Part shown: positions 19,584 through 29,989 of the stretch, one piece after another | Numbering within the stretch: the first letter of the stretch is position 1 | Layout: every line of letters begins with the position of its first letter | Assembly: GCF_000149955.1 (NCBI RefSeq) | Contig: NC_030988.1 | Span: 5,243,710 to 5,307,709, forward strand | DNA length: 64,000 nucleotides | Source: Fusarium oxysporum f. sp. lycopersici 4287 | Lineage: Eukaryota; Ascomycota; Sordariomycetes; Hypocreales; Nectriaceae | Reading direction: 5' to 3' | Made by a program: the position numbers and the translations under genes | The notes under the pieces: model-generated | What the model saw: the letters and a program-made list of their open reading frames with translations, nothing else | Databases searched by the model: none | What the model was told of the DNA's origin: nothing

Positions 19584-21256
19584 ATGACTGTTGAACTTGC
19601 CCTTGCCATCGTGGCGACACTGGACCTATGTCTGAAGTAAGGCCATTGATAGTATGGGTTAGATTTGAACTGGCTGCTAAACACTGGAACCAGGTACGGC
19701 AAAGAAATCAAGAAGCTTTGCTCCGCAATCAGGCATGCTGGCGATGAGTTCGAGGAGCGAATTCTACGAGTGGAGAATGCCTGGCTTCGCTGCTCGGAAC
19801 AGCTGAACTTCTTCAGGCGCATCCAGACAAAAATGGATGAGGATCACCAGGAGTTGCATTGGAGAACACTCTTGGTCCTACAGGAGAAGCTCTTGACGGT
19901 CAAGAATATCCTCAGCCGTTGCTCTACTCCTGGAGCGCCCACCACTCATGGTCATCCCGAGGGAATAATCGCAAGGCCTTGGAAGTACGGCTTCAAGAAG
20001 AAGAGCATCGATGAAGCCATCAGGGATCTGGAGATCTGGCAGAAGCAAGCCGATGCAAGCTGGTTCTTGATTCTGAGAATGGCTGATCGACAACTTGATC
20101 TGGAATTACGCGATGGTCACTCAGGCGTCGCAGTTTCGATTCCATCAACATTGGCGATCCGGGCTAGCCATCAGGAACCCTCTTCAGAGGCCCCCAGCCT
20201 CACCCTACCATCCGATTTTCCCGGCATGATCACTTGTGTCATTCCTTTCTCCCATTTGAAATTGGTCAAACAGGCCGATCCTAGTCTTGACCAATCTGGG
20301 GTCTACATCCTCAATATTCTAGACCCATACGAGCCAAGTCACTACCAGATCGCCAAGAAGGATGTCCGAAATCTCGCAAGACGACTTCAACATGACGAAC
20401 CAAAAACATTTGGGCTTCTCCAATGCAAGGGCTTTTTCTCGGAGAAGACGGAAGCCCACGGTGTGAAGCACATCACCTTCACAGTGGTCTTTCGAGTGCC
20501 TCAACAATTGTCGACTCCTCGGAGCCTGCGTGACGTTCTCCTCAACGACCCTCCCGGCTCACTCTCACGACGGTTTGACATGGCCCGTGACCTAGTCAAG
20601 TCGATCAACTATGTGCATACCTTCGGGTTCGTTCACAAAAACGTGCATCCGGGTGCATTTCTGGCTTTTCAGTCATCCGAAGACGCCTCCCTGAGCGTGT
20701 TTCTCGCTGGATTTGACAGTTTCCGGAAAGAAGACGGAAGAACTAGACGTCTCGGAGATGATAGCGTGGAGAAAGGCCTCTACCGCCATCCATCGAGGCA
20801 GGGATTGAACCCAGAGGCCGAGTACATAATGCAGCATGACATCTACAGTCTGGGGGTCTGCTTGCTCGAGATCGGTCTATGGCGTAGTTTCATTTCTTAC
20901 GACTCAAAAGGAGAAAAGCCAATGCTCTCGGACGCTTTTGATCTGCCGACGGAGCTCTCTCAGCAGGAGACATTGCGATTCGTTCGAACTTCGGCGGCCG
21001 GTCATTTGCTTCTCCTAGCTCGGGAGAAACTGTCGTCATGCATGGGAGACAAGTATGCGGACGTTGTTCAGACATGCTTGACATGCCTCGACCCCGACAA
21101 TAGTGACTTTGGTGACCAAAGTGAGTTTGAGGATGAGGATGGTATTCAGGTTGGTGTGAGATACATTGAGAAGGTGAGTTTGCTTTAATTCCTCATGATC
21201 GGCATGTGGCTAACAAACGACAGGTTCTCATCAAACTCAACACTTTATATGTTTAG
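19584..21256 (+). CDS. HeLo-like domain plus pseudokinase protein
   Basis: Exons 19584-19636, 19694-21173 and 21224-21256; introns of 57 nt (GTAAGG...CCAG) and 50 nt (GTGAGT...CTAAC...ACAG), frame-consistent, 521 residues. The N-terminus (TVELALAIVATLDLCLKYG, then charged helices to about 200) has the look of the HeLo-like family, whose helical bundle targets membranes and causes regulated cell death in fungi. The C-terminal half is a kinase fold: the catalytic-loop HRDLKP is replaced by HKNVHP (about 331) and DFG by GFD (about 355), while the helix HDIYSLGVCLLEIG is kept. It is therefore most likely a pseudokinase acting as a sensor. The missing proton acceptor and metal Asp are direct observations; the cell-death role is inference from the family. 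Confidence 0.78.
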
Positions 21257-21904
21257 TATCAGTGGGTTCGCAAGATAGATAGTATCAATTGAATTTGTAT
21301 AAAAAGCCGCATAGTAATAAAAAGAAATGTTCAACACCAGTCCATGCCAATGCCTTCCCTCATGTCGTTCACATCGTCAATCTCATTGAGTGGCTGCACC
21401 CTTCGTCCACCCAGCCACCGACCGCGTTGCAAAAAGCTGTCTAGCAACTACCCTTTCCAACAATCACATTCCAGTTGCCCTACTGTGCGCAGTCGTGCTA
21501 GTAACCCGTTCAATTACTCAGAAACTAGCCCGTGCACGTTGCTAGGTCGTCCGTGCACGCGTCCCATCTTGTATTTCACTAAATTCCATCGAATCCGGCC
21601 CGTGAACGCATCAGTATCAGTATCAGTATCAGTATTTATTACGCCCGGGAGTACGGATCTCATAGGGCCGGTGGCTACGCTAAGCTGTCTTCTCTTCCCC
21701 GCTATTCATCCAGGCCACCCAAGAGAGCTCCACTGTCTCTGATGCGCACCCGCACTCGCACATGTTTGACTCTGCGGCGGCGGCCAATACATGGGCACCT
21801 AGGTGCCCAAATAAAATAGCGCATTAGTGATAGTGCCTCGATAAAAGAAACATGTATTTTGTGGATCCCCGGATATGTCAATACAGGGTGGCAGGGAAAA
21901 CACC
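21257..21904. other. Intergenic with short microsatellite
   Basis: No gene. A (atcagt)n run at about 21607-21632 is the only simple repeat. Confidence 0.5.
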
Positions 21905-22089
21905 TGTTTGATTGGCGGCTGGGAATGGGCTCCACTTCCCTTATTGCAATATTATTCTTGTATCCAACAGAGGGGTGAAACCCCTCTTTGACAGACTGAT
22001 CAAAGAATCAAGTCGACGATCAATAACATCACAACATTCTGGTCCACACTTGGATACACTCACCCCATCGTATTCGTGCGTATCTAACA
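21905..22089 (-). repeat. Solo LTR family B, copy 1 (185 bp)
   Basis: Begins TGTTTGATTGG and ends CGTATCTAACA on the plus strand. It is flanked by the perfect 5-bp duplication acacc (21900-21904 and 22090-22094). On the reverse strand it aligns with 58194-58408 and 58692-58870, sharing an internal stretch with accagaatg, tcgacttgatt and cccattcccagc. No internal retrotransposon sequence remains. Confidence 0.8.
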
Positions 22090-22544
22090 ACACCTAAAAG
22101 GACAGAACAGAGACAGAAGAAGAAGGACGAGCTCCTGGGGACTAGATTGATCCTAAAGCGCGAAAATTAACCCTATTTTAATTGGACATCAACCCTACTC
22201 GCGTATCCAACAATTCCCAGCCGCCAATTTAAGGTACTTTCGGGAACCTTTCGACAATTGAAGAGATACAGTTCGCGAATCACGTCGCGAACCGCAAACC
22301 TCCATCTACGAAGCCGCAAACTGACCGACATCACGAATTGCATTGCGACAGCATTTGAACGTTTTGAGCAGCATTTTGTTAATCATTGAGAGCACGTAAA
22401 TCACGACGTGACGCGCCTCTTTGACCCTGCGCGACAGTTTCAGCGCGTCCACCACCGACCGTACCGCACCGCACCGACAACTTCCCGGCATCACGACCTC
22501 GGGAATCTAAAACCACATCGTCAACGGTCCCGAATGCGCCACCC

Positions 22545-24107
22545 ATGACTACTCTAGTGACGACTCGGCGGCCGCTTCCAGTAATTAGCATGAGCAACGA
22601 GCACGGGCGACGGTTGAGCAAGCGTCTCGCTGCAGCGGCGGCGACAGATTATGAGCACGACGCTGACTTCGTATTTGTGCGAAAATCGAAGAGAATTAAG
22701 ACGGACAAGACAGATGAACCGAAGCCTGAAGCAGTGCCAGAGCCAAAGGCGGAACCAGTGAAGAAGCCTACAAATGGACGACCTGCGGCGAAGCAACGCG
22801 CTGCTAAGGCACCGACGACTAATGGAACGATTGTGGAAGAGGAGCCGCCCGAGAAAGAAACGAACGCGACGACACAGCCCATGACGAGGAAGAGCAGCAG
22901 ACAAAAAGCGAGTGTTAACGCGTCGGTTGAGCGAGAAATCAACGTCCCTAAGAGACCATCAACCAGGAGGAGCACGAGACGATCTGGGGAAGCACAGGGG
23001 GAAGAGGCTCCTCAACCAGCACCAGCATCCATACCAGAACCCGAGCCTAAACCCCAACCAGAACCAGTACCTGACGCAGCGCCAACCTCCCATGTCAAGG
23101 AAACGCCTAAGAAACGCGAATCCCGCGCAAAACCTCCTAGACCGCCTCCGGACTGGAATAAATCGCCGCAACGCAAACCGCCTGTGCAGTCAGCCACAAT
23201 TGCTCTGCCTATGAGTGATACGCCCATCATTAACAGAAACAAGGAGATGCGGAAGAAGGGGGGCAATAGCAACAGGCGGAGCAGTTTGGGTAACCGTGGA
23301 AGAAGGGCGAGCTCTTTGATCGAGAACGGCCAAACAGCAATACCCCACCGGGAGGTCAACCCGGCGGATTTTTACAAACACATTGAAGCCGAAGGCTCGA
23401 CAGAGCCTCGGCGTATGAAACAACTGTTGACCTGGTGTTGCGAGCGCGCTCTGGCAAGGGAGCCTCCTCATGGCACACCGAATTCTAATGCTATTTTTGG
23501 TACTCGTGCTATTCAAGACCAACTGCTAAAAGACTTTGCGGCTCGATCTGAGTTCTCAGACTGGTTTAGTCGAGAAGATGACGCGCCAAAAGTTCCTGTA
23601 GTGTTGAGGCCCAACCCCAGAAACATGGAGTTGGACGAGAAACTGGCCAAACTGGTAATCAACATCAAAAGATTACAAGATGAGAAGAAGGCATGGCAAG
23701 CAATACGAAAACCACCGCCTGAGCAATCGCCTCTCTTCTCCGAAGGCGAGACTGGGCGTATTGTTCTACCAGACTTTGATCTATTAGATCCCGACGAAGG
23801 CAAGATCAGAGGATTCCTGGCAGACGAGACAGCATCATTCGACGCTGTTCGGTCTGAGACAGAATCAAGGTTGCGGACTATTCAGTCGTCACTCGAGTTT
23901 CAGGTCGACCAACTTGCCGACAACGTTCACAGGCTCGAGCAGCGGGTTCTGGTTGCGGGCAAAGAAGCGGATAAGGTCCTTAGTGTTAGTGCCCTACGAC
24001 TTCGACAACGTGAGGAGCGGGAGAAGGCGAGCGCAGGAACAAAGGACATGCCAGTCATCGAGGTTCTAAGGAGCCTAGAGAATATTCTACCTGAAGGAGG
24101 CGGGTGA
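22545..24107 (+). CDS. DSN1: Kinetochore MIS12/MIND complex subunit Dsn1 (Mis13)
   Basis: 520 residues, single exon. A long basic Pro/Lys-rich disordered N-terminus is followed by the conserved block RRSSLGNRGRRASSL (about 245-260). These are tandem Aurora-B/Ipl1 consensus sites (RRxS) in the autoinhibitory segment of Dsn1. Then comes the Mis13 signature (EVNPADFYKHIE, PRRMKQLLTWCCERAL) and C-terminal coiled coils ending in a helix that in yeast contacts other MIND subunits. Partners are expected to be Mtw1/Mis12, Nnf1 and Nsl1 at the outer kinetochore. An internal Met at residue 16 (SMSNEHGRR) is an equally good start. It is a housekeeping gene embedded among accessory DNA. Confidence 0.85.
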   Translation: MTTLVTTRRPLPVISMSNEHGRRLSKRLAAAAATDYEHDADFVFVRKSKRIKTDKTDEPKPEAVPEPKAEPVKKPTNGRPAAKQRAAKAPTTNGTIVEEEPPEKETNATTQPMTRKSSRQKASVNASVEREINVPKRPSTRRSTRRSGEAQGEEAPQPAPASIPEPEPKPQPEPVPDAAPTSHVKETPKKRESRAKPPRPPPDWNKSPQRKPPVQSATIALPMSDTPIINRNKEMRKKGGNSNRRSSLGNRGRRASSLIENGQTAIPHREVNPADFYKHIEAEGSTEPRRMKQLLTWCCERALAREPPHGTPNSNAIFGTRAIQDQLLKDFAARSEFSDWFSREDDAPKVPVVLRPNPRNMELDEKLAKLVINIKRLQDEKKAWQAIRKPPPEQSPLFSEGETGRIVLPDFDLLDPDEGKIRGFLADETASFDAVRSETESRLRTIQSSLEFQVDQLADNVHRLEQRVLVAGKEADKVLSVSALRLRQREEREKASAGTKDMPVIEVLRSLENILPEGGG

Positions 24108-25345
24108 AGGAGCAAAACCAGGAGCAATCATCCTTTAGGTTTACACCGCAGCAGAGCGGTCGTTCCTTCCAACCCTGTAAGAGGCCCACTACTCTGACAG
24201 TTGACTCAGTTTCGTCTGCTAAGCATGCGGTAGCGCCGTGATCTTATTTCCGTACTACGTACCCTGACCCTACAGCGGGATGCAAGAAGCTTGAGGATCT
24301 TTGAAGGTACCAAAGCAGCCCGGTCTAGCCATGCAGGGTGTCGAGGAGTTTGCCCAACTGCCAAGTCAGACTTGGCAAGTCTGGCAAGAGCTAATTTATT
24401 TTCAACCTCATTGAGGAGGGCTGAAACGTTTCTAGAGATTTATCCCGGGCAGGAATCGTCTTAGCATAAGCAGTGCATTTCCAGCACCAAATTATCGCTC
24501 AAATAGCGGCTATTAATCATGAGAGCCCAACCGCCTATCGCATCCCTGCCAAGGATATACAGAAGTAAGTATTCCTATCACGTCATTGACCAAAGCGGGC
24601 TTTCATCATCTAGGCCCGTCGCTGCAAAACGATGGTAGGGCTACGGTTTCTCGGTTACCTCGGTTTAGGCATAACGATATTTACCACAAGTCCACTTTTG
24701 GCCCACAAAGTGTAGATAAATAACAACGGACACCAGCCTCAAGGCTACTTCAACAATCAAATGAGCAACGCCTCGATCCTCTTATCTGTTACTGAAAACG
24801 CCGTCAACGACCAACTCTTACGGCAATTCCTCAGAGCTAACGCCGATTGGAACCGCCATTCATGGAATCATGGAAATGTAGAGTGATTGCAGAAGTCAGA
24901 GCATTGAAAGCAACCTTTGCATACTGCAAAACATCTAAACTTTGAGAGATGAATTGCTTGTGTCTGATTCACTTGAACAACTTGATCTGTTCCTTTCAGC
25001 TGTTTCTACAGCTGACCGCGGAACGGACTGTATTAGTGCGTCATTTCGGCACATGGCAGCCATAGCTGGACAGTCGTGAGTTGATATCGGCTATCTCCGA
25101 AGGCTGCCTCCTGATTTCCCGTGCTTCCGAGTCTTAGGTAAGTAGGGGCTGAAGCAAACTCGCGCAAACCCTCCTAGTACTACAGTCCAAAATCAACTCT
25201 CGTAGAGTTGATTTTATTGACCCACTTTAAACCTAGTAGAGTTGATTATTGCCATGGTGTAGAGTTGATTTAACGCTGTCCTACTCAAGAATGTAGACCA
25301 GAAATGCGCGTTTCCTCTTCTGCACCAATCAGAATCTCCATTTTC
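24108..25345. other. Intergenic with a short hairpin/direct-repeat cluster
   Basis: No gene recognised. The only structured part is the agagttgatt cluster at 25191-25270. Confidence 0.5.
25191..25270. repeat. Cluster of four AGAGTTGATT motifs, one inverted
   Basis: aatcaactct (25191-25200) and agagttgatt (25204-25213) form a perfect 10-bp inverted repeat with a 3-nt loop. The same 10-mer recurs in direct orientation at 25238-25247 and 25261-25270. It may be a protein-binding array or the remains of small inverted repeats; function unknown. Confidence 0.6.
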
Positions 25346-25523
25346 TTACCCCGAATTTCCCCTCTGGAAATGCGGCGCATTTCCATCTGGGCCTGTAAAC
25401 TGAGAACGCGAAATGCGCCGCTTTTTTTTCCACGAAGGCCCGTGCCAACCACGTAGATGACAGTGCTCTAGGACTTCACAGCGTACTACTACTACTACTG
25501 TAACAAAGGCTCGCTGTGCCAAA

Positions 25524-25967
25524 TTACACAGAATTTGGCCCGTGCACAAGCTCGGTCTCGCCGGCTCTCTCAACCGATGTGCATAAATATGGTGGCAACC
25601 CATCTTCCACCGAGCTGTGATCACAATTACAGACGACAATGATTTTGGGGCGTAGGATATCGAGCGAATCTTCAAGCGCAGCGTATGCGGCGGCGTTGTT
25701 TTCTTTTCTTTTATATTCGGCTTCGCCTTTTTTGATTTTGCGGCTTCGGAAAGGCCTCGTATCAAGAACGATAGTGTTACGGAAATCTCTTTTCCCGCGG
25801 AACGCCAACTGAAGTGAATTGTCGAGGTAGCGCATAGTCGAGGGGTGATCTTTATCAGCCATGATGTCGTCGTGGGATAGCCAGTCTTCTCGATCGCTAG
25901 GCTCGATGAGGACGATAGCAAGATCATCATACCCTCGGCCTGCATACTCTGTGTTCTGGAGAGCCAT
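25524..25967 (-). CDS. Conserved-looking hypothetical protein, probably truncated
   Basis: 147 residues from the ATG at 25967 (upstream residues in frame are open only to a stop at about 25998). The sequence has good coding character: an alternating beta/alpha pattern including DDLAIVLIEPSD, NTIVLDTRPFRS and LRPKIIVVCNCDHSS. The last resembles the core strand of a Rossmann-like domain, but I do not assign a family. The end is abrupt (HGPNSV then TAA), and the other two minus-strand frames continue to look protein-like downstream, so a lost intron or frameshift is likely at both ends. Confidence 0.45.
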   Translation of the reverse strand: MALQNTEYAGRGYDDLAIVLIEPSDREDWLSHDDIMADKDHPSTMRYLDNSLQLAFRGKRDFRNTIVLDTRPFRSRKIKKGEAEYKRKENNAAAYAALEDSLDILRPKIIVVCNCDHSSVEDGLPPYLCTSVERAGETELVHGPNSV

Positions 25968-25997
25968 GTATGAAACAGCTAGACGTTCGGCCAATTG

Positions 25998-26924
25998 TTA
26001 TAGAGGAGCTAGATGGAGAGTCGTGCTTGTTCCGACGCTTGCGACGCTGCATCTTTGTAAGGTTGGGTATATATCCTTTGGGTGGTCGAAATTAAAGATA
26101 ACTGGGTCCATTTGACTTTGGGTAGAGTGCTTGCGGGCTGCGTCAATAAGTTGTTCGTGTTTTGGGCGGGAGAACAGCTATTCAGCCTGACCACGAGACA
26201 TTCAGTCAACAACCATGGTGCCCCGCGGTGGATACCCTAGTCAGGGTTGCTATTCTTCTAACCAATTAGAATGCTCCTCTAATCGTGCACCCTATGTCCA
26301 GAGTATCGGTTTCTGTGTACAATATACCGCTGCCTGGAGAACACCACGGACGAACTACGCAGGTGCTACCATGCAGGCGTCGTTAGGTGGACTTCGCTCC
26401 CTGGTCCTCCGGAAAATCGCCATGTTGCTTCATCGAAGCCAGTTATTTTGGCGCCAGACAACGAAACCAAAGCACTCGGACGCTATTCGCTATCCCGTCG
26501 GCAAAGATGATCCAAGGCTAGCGATCCCAATGATGAGCCCTGTTGACTGAAGATAGCTACTTGCAAGAAAGTGTAGATATCTATGTACTAGCATCAAATT
26601 AAAATGAAACGTCAGCCTTACGGGGTTGCCGGAAGTGGGGGCTTAAATGTATGAGGGGGTTTTGTCATCCGAAGGTTGGGTAGATTGTCCTGCCACAAAA
26701 ATCAGGCCGTTGTCATCCAGTCTACAACCTCTTATCAACCTCAGTTCGTATCAGATTATGATAACTTTACCCATCTGCCGAGATCCAAAGTCGCAAATAT
26801 TATTTCCGAAGTACTTAGACCCAGAGATCGGCATTCACTCCGTCAAATGGGTGAGATATTCATGGGCCAGTGATTGCTCCATTTTCAACTTATATCAAAC
26901 CTTTGGCCATGACCCCTCTCCTAC
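25998..26924. other. Intergenic, no gene supported
   Basis: Short overlapping ORFs on both strands without recognisable motifs. Some minus-strand codons just upstream of 25967 may be further exons of the hypothetical gene there. Confidence 0.4.
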
Positions 26925-27326
26925 ATGAAGCCTTCGCTTATTCGACCCAAAACTATCCAATTGTTGATTGTCAACTCGGACAAGATGACTACGGAGAAAC
27001 CTAAAGGTACGGTAGCGGTCCCGACTGTCTTGCACCACGAGTCCAAATCCAACCGCCCTAGACGTCGCTCCGCCAATCTCAATGTTCCAAAAGTTCGGCT
27101 GAGGGGCGAGACATTCCATGTCGGTTACACGGGGCTTTCAGACCGGGTCTACATCTATTTCGACAAACGCGGCAGAGCCAACTTGATGAATCCCCAATGG
27201 AAACAAGTTCCGTTTCATGCGGTAAGACTGTCGAAACGATACCATGGCGCTAAGAACCTGCAAGCGCTTGTGGTTGGAGTGAAGGCTCGTGAGGCGGACA
27301 AAGCAGCCCTTTCAGGCGAGATTTAG
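26925..27326 (+). CDS. Small basic hypothetical protein
   Basis: 133 residues, or 113 from the Met at 26985. Lys/Arg-rich N-terminus, then a beta-rich section (RLRGETFHVGY, DRVYIYFDKRGRANLMNP) and a charged tail. No family recognised. No intron signals; the ORF downstream at 27380 could be a second exon but no convincing splice join was found. Confidence 0.35.
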   Translation: MKPSLIRPKTIQLLIVNSDKMTTEKPKGTVAVPTVLHHESKSNRPRRRSANLNVPKVRLRGETFHVGYTGLSDRVYIYFDKRGRANLMNPQWKQVPFHAVRLSKRYHGAKNLQALVVGVKAREADKAALSGEI

Positions 27327-28145
27327 ATGAGTTGGGTAACCCCTGCTCAATTTTCGGACTTTGAATTGTTTCGTGCGCGTTGTTTCGAGCTAGAGAAAAC
27401 CGATGTATTGTCCTATCGCAGATAAATTCCCTAGAGAAAGTACTTAGGAACTTTGAAATAGACCTATGCGCCCCCAATGCTACACCAGTTTCGGCAAGCA
27501 AGCTCCGGAAATCATACTTAAGCTACAAAGCAGCTGTAAAGATGAAAGAGTGGGATTGTACCCTTCCGTCCGGTCCATTAGCACGTCAAGCGACTAAAAA
27601 AGGAAGATAACATATCAAGATAACATACATAGCATCATGAGATGACAACCACAGGCCGCAAAGCACAGAGTCATATCTGGAAGGCAACAAGAGCAGAATA
27701 TGCTACACAATCACTGGTATGCCAAGCTCGCTCTATTCAGACCAGACTAATAGTAACGCAGCTACATTAGCAACGGAGACTGCTAGACAGAATGGACGAG
27801 TTGATATGCTTTTGCAGCTTTACACGGGGGTAGCAAGGATCATTGACGAATACCTAAGCAAGATTCTATACCCTGTGTTGGAGGCGCTAGTCAAAGCCAT
27901 CGGGTTAGCTAAAATTGGCTTTTCGATTTTCGCGGTCAGCGTACTAACCTAATCAGGATTTAACGGTCAGTTCAGGGGAAACTCATTTCCTGATACCCAT
28001 CCATACAAAAGCATATCCTGCCCATCACGGGCTATCATATCCACAATGCTGAGAACACCCAAGAAACACGGGCGACCTTGAAAATACGACACGCCGGAGA
28101 TGTTGTCGCCAAGCGCGCTAAAAGACGGCTTCAAAAGCTGTTGAA
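27327..28145. other. Gene-poor stretch with short ORFs
   Basis: Small ORFs at 27380-27610 and 27719-27952 on the plus strand (the latter with a hydrophobic C-terminus) and at 27967-28173 on the minus strand. None is recognised and none has supporting splice or promoter signals. Confidence 0.35.
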
Positions 28146-29474
28146 ATGAGAAGATGCTTGTTGCTTGATTCATCTAAAAGGTGCAGCAGGGGAACCACTG
28201 TTTATGTACAAGCACGATCTCTTGTAGAATGTCCCTCCTTCTTCCACACCTTGCCACCGCCTTGGTCGCCTCACACTTGTGATCTCCAACAGGCATATCG
28301 CGAGATATGTGGCGTACAACACGGGGAACAACTATCGCCATTAAAACCGACAGCATTGGCCAAAATGGAAATTGAGGATATCCTTCAATCGCCTAGAAGA
28401 CGCTTTATATACCGGTATATTTTAAATGTTGATGAGACGCCTATACCCTACTCAACTGACTCCCAAAGCACTTGAGATATACTTGGTTCTAGAACGGTCT
28501 CCGTAAAAACGGCCCGAAGTGGGTGGGAAAAGAGGCAGGCAACAGCAACCTTATACATCTTCGGCGACGGCGAATGCCGGCTGGGCCCTACAATCATATT
28601 TAAAGGCTCAGCAGGCGACAAAGGAAGGATTTTTAATGATAAGGGTGATCTCTATGCTCCAGGGATTACTGTGATATACAATGAGCATGTATATAATAAC
28701 GAGGAATTATTCCAGCGCTGGATAAAGGAAGATCTCTCAACTGTAAAGTCACCGTTCACGGACTTCCTTTTGGTGATGGATGCTGCCTCATTCCACCTTA
28801 CAGAGGGTGTAATGGAGGAAGTTAAAAAACAGCTTATTACTACGGCGTTGATCCCTGCAGGCTGTACAAGCCTTCTTCAACCACTTGATACTACAATGAA
28901 TAAGCTGTTTAAGCAGTATTACTGCGAAGAGATGAATATATGAGTTAGAAGAAGAGAGAAATGGTAAGACTGAGTGGTCTGTGAAAGATCGAAGGATCAT
29001 GACAACTTGGATAGTCAAGAAAGCTTGGGACCAGATAAAAACACAGCAGGAAGTAATATCAGGCTCGTTCCTTCAAGCCGGTATTACTACAAGACCTGAC
29101 GGTAGTCAGGATCATGAGATTTCCATTAAAGGGATTAATAATTTGACTCTATAGGCTGGGAGACTGCCGGCGATATATTTATTAAGCCAGAAGAGCTTGT
29201 GGACCGGCTGTCTGATGAGGAGGAGCTCTCTTTCGGTCATGACGAGTATTTCGATGATGATACCCTCATTTACGTCCTCAAACGCATGAAAGTCCCCCAG
29301 TTGAAGGAATTGGCCGGCCGGAAGAAGATTTCAACGCAAGGGAATAAATCCGACATTGTGGAATGGTTGAGAATGCATCTAACTACTGAGGAACTAGTTG
29401 GGGGCTCAATTACGGTTCAAATCGATGATGCTGACGTTGTATTTGATGTAGAAGTTATTCATAGTTATTCCTGA
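28146..29474 (+). pseudogene. Broken pogo/CENP-B-type transposase with SAP-like C-terminus
   Basis: One frame reads a DDE core: NVDETPIPY (about 28417-28443), an in-frame TGA at 28473-28475, then SGWEKRQAT, FKGSAGDKG, YNNEELFQRW, LLVMDAASFH (about 28774) and LQPLDTTMNK (about 28881). All three acidic residues are present, but the frame is cut by that TGA and again at 28943. Further downstream, 29199-29474 encodes an acidic segment and a SAP-like helix-turn-helix (LKRMKVPQLKELAGRKKIST, then a GNKSDIVEWL-type end) that could bind DNA. The N-terminal DNA-binding part is missing or unrecognisable. Terminal repeats were not found. The family differs from the Fot1 copies. Confidence 0.65.
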
Positions 29475-29989
29475 CCGTCAGAGTCATTATTAACCCAAAA
29501 AATGCCTCCCCCTCTTACCACTTACGATACAGCATATGTCGTTATTAAATCGTCAGTTATATCTATATAGCTTCATTAAAGCGGTAAAAAACGCCGTTTC
29601 TTCGCACATATATATATATCAATAAATGCATACCCTGAATTTGAAGTCAGCTGGCCGGTCGGTTGTAGAGAAATCGCGTATTGAGTCGAAATCAGGAAGC
29701 GGGGACAGACATGGGAGGTCAAGTTTGAAATTTGGTGCTAACTAAGGCGTATGTAGTTGGGAACTTTAGCGCCATGCAGCCTCTGCAGACCCACCGAGCT
29801 ACCCAATTTCATGAGTTTGTACGGTATTGCACTCCTCAATGTGGCTATGTGGCCGTCCATATTTCCTCTTCCTTCCTTAAACAACCAGTAAAGACCAGTC
29901 TGTGATAGAAACCTGACTTGTTAACATTCTTGATCCCCAGAAGACAAATAGCGCAAATCTGTCATTACTTGGTAGCTGTCGTTGATTGC
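29475..29989. other. 3' flank, no gene seen
   Basis: Lies between the broken transposase and the heat-shock gene terminator side. A short (ta)n tract is present at about 29607-29620. Confidence 0.5.

Noticed and set aside
22554..23522. Several overlapping minus-strand ORFs antisense to Dsn1
   Set aside because: Arg/Leu-rich shadows of a Pro/Glu/Lys-rich coding region; no domain.
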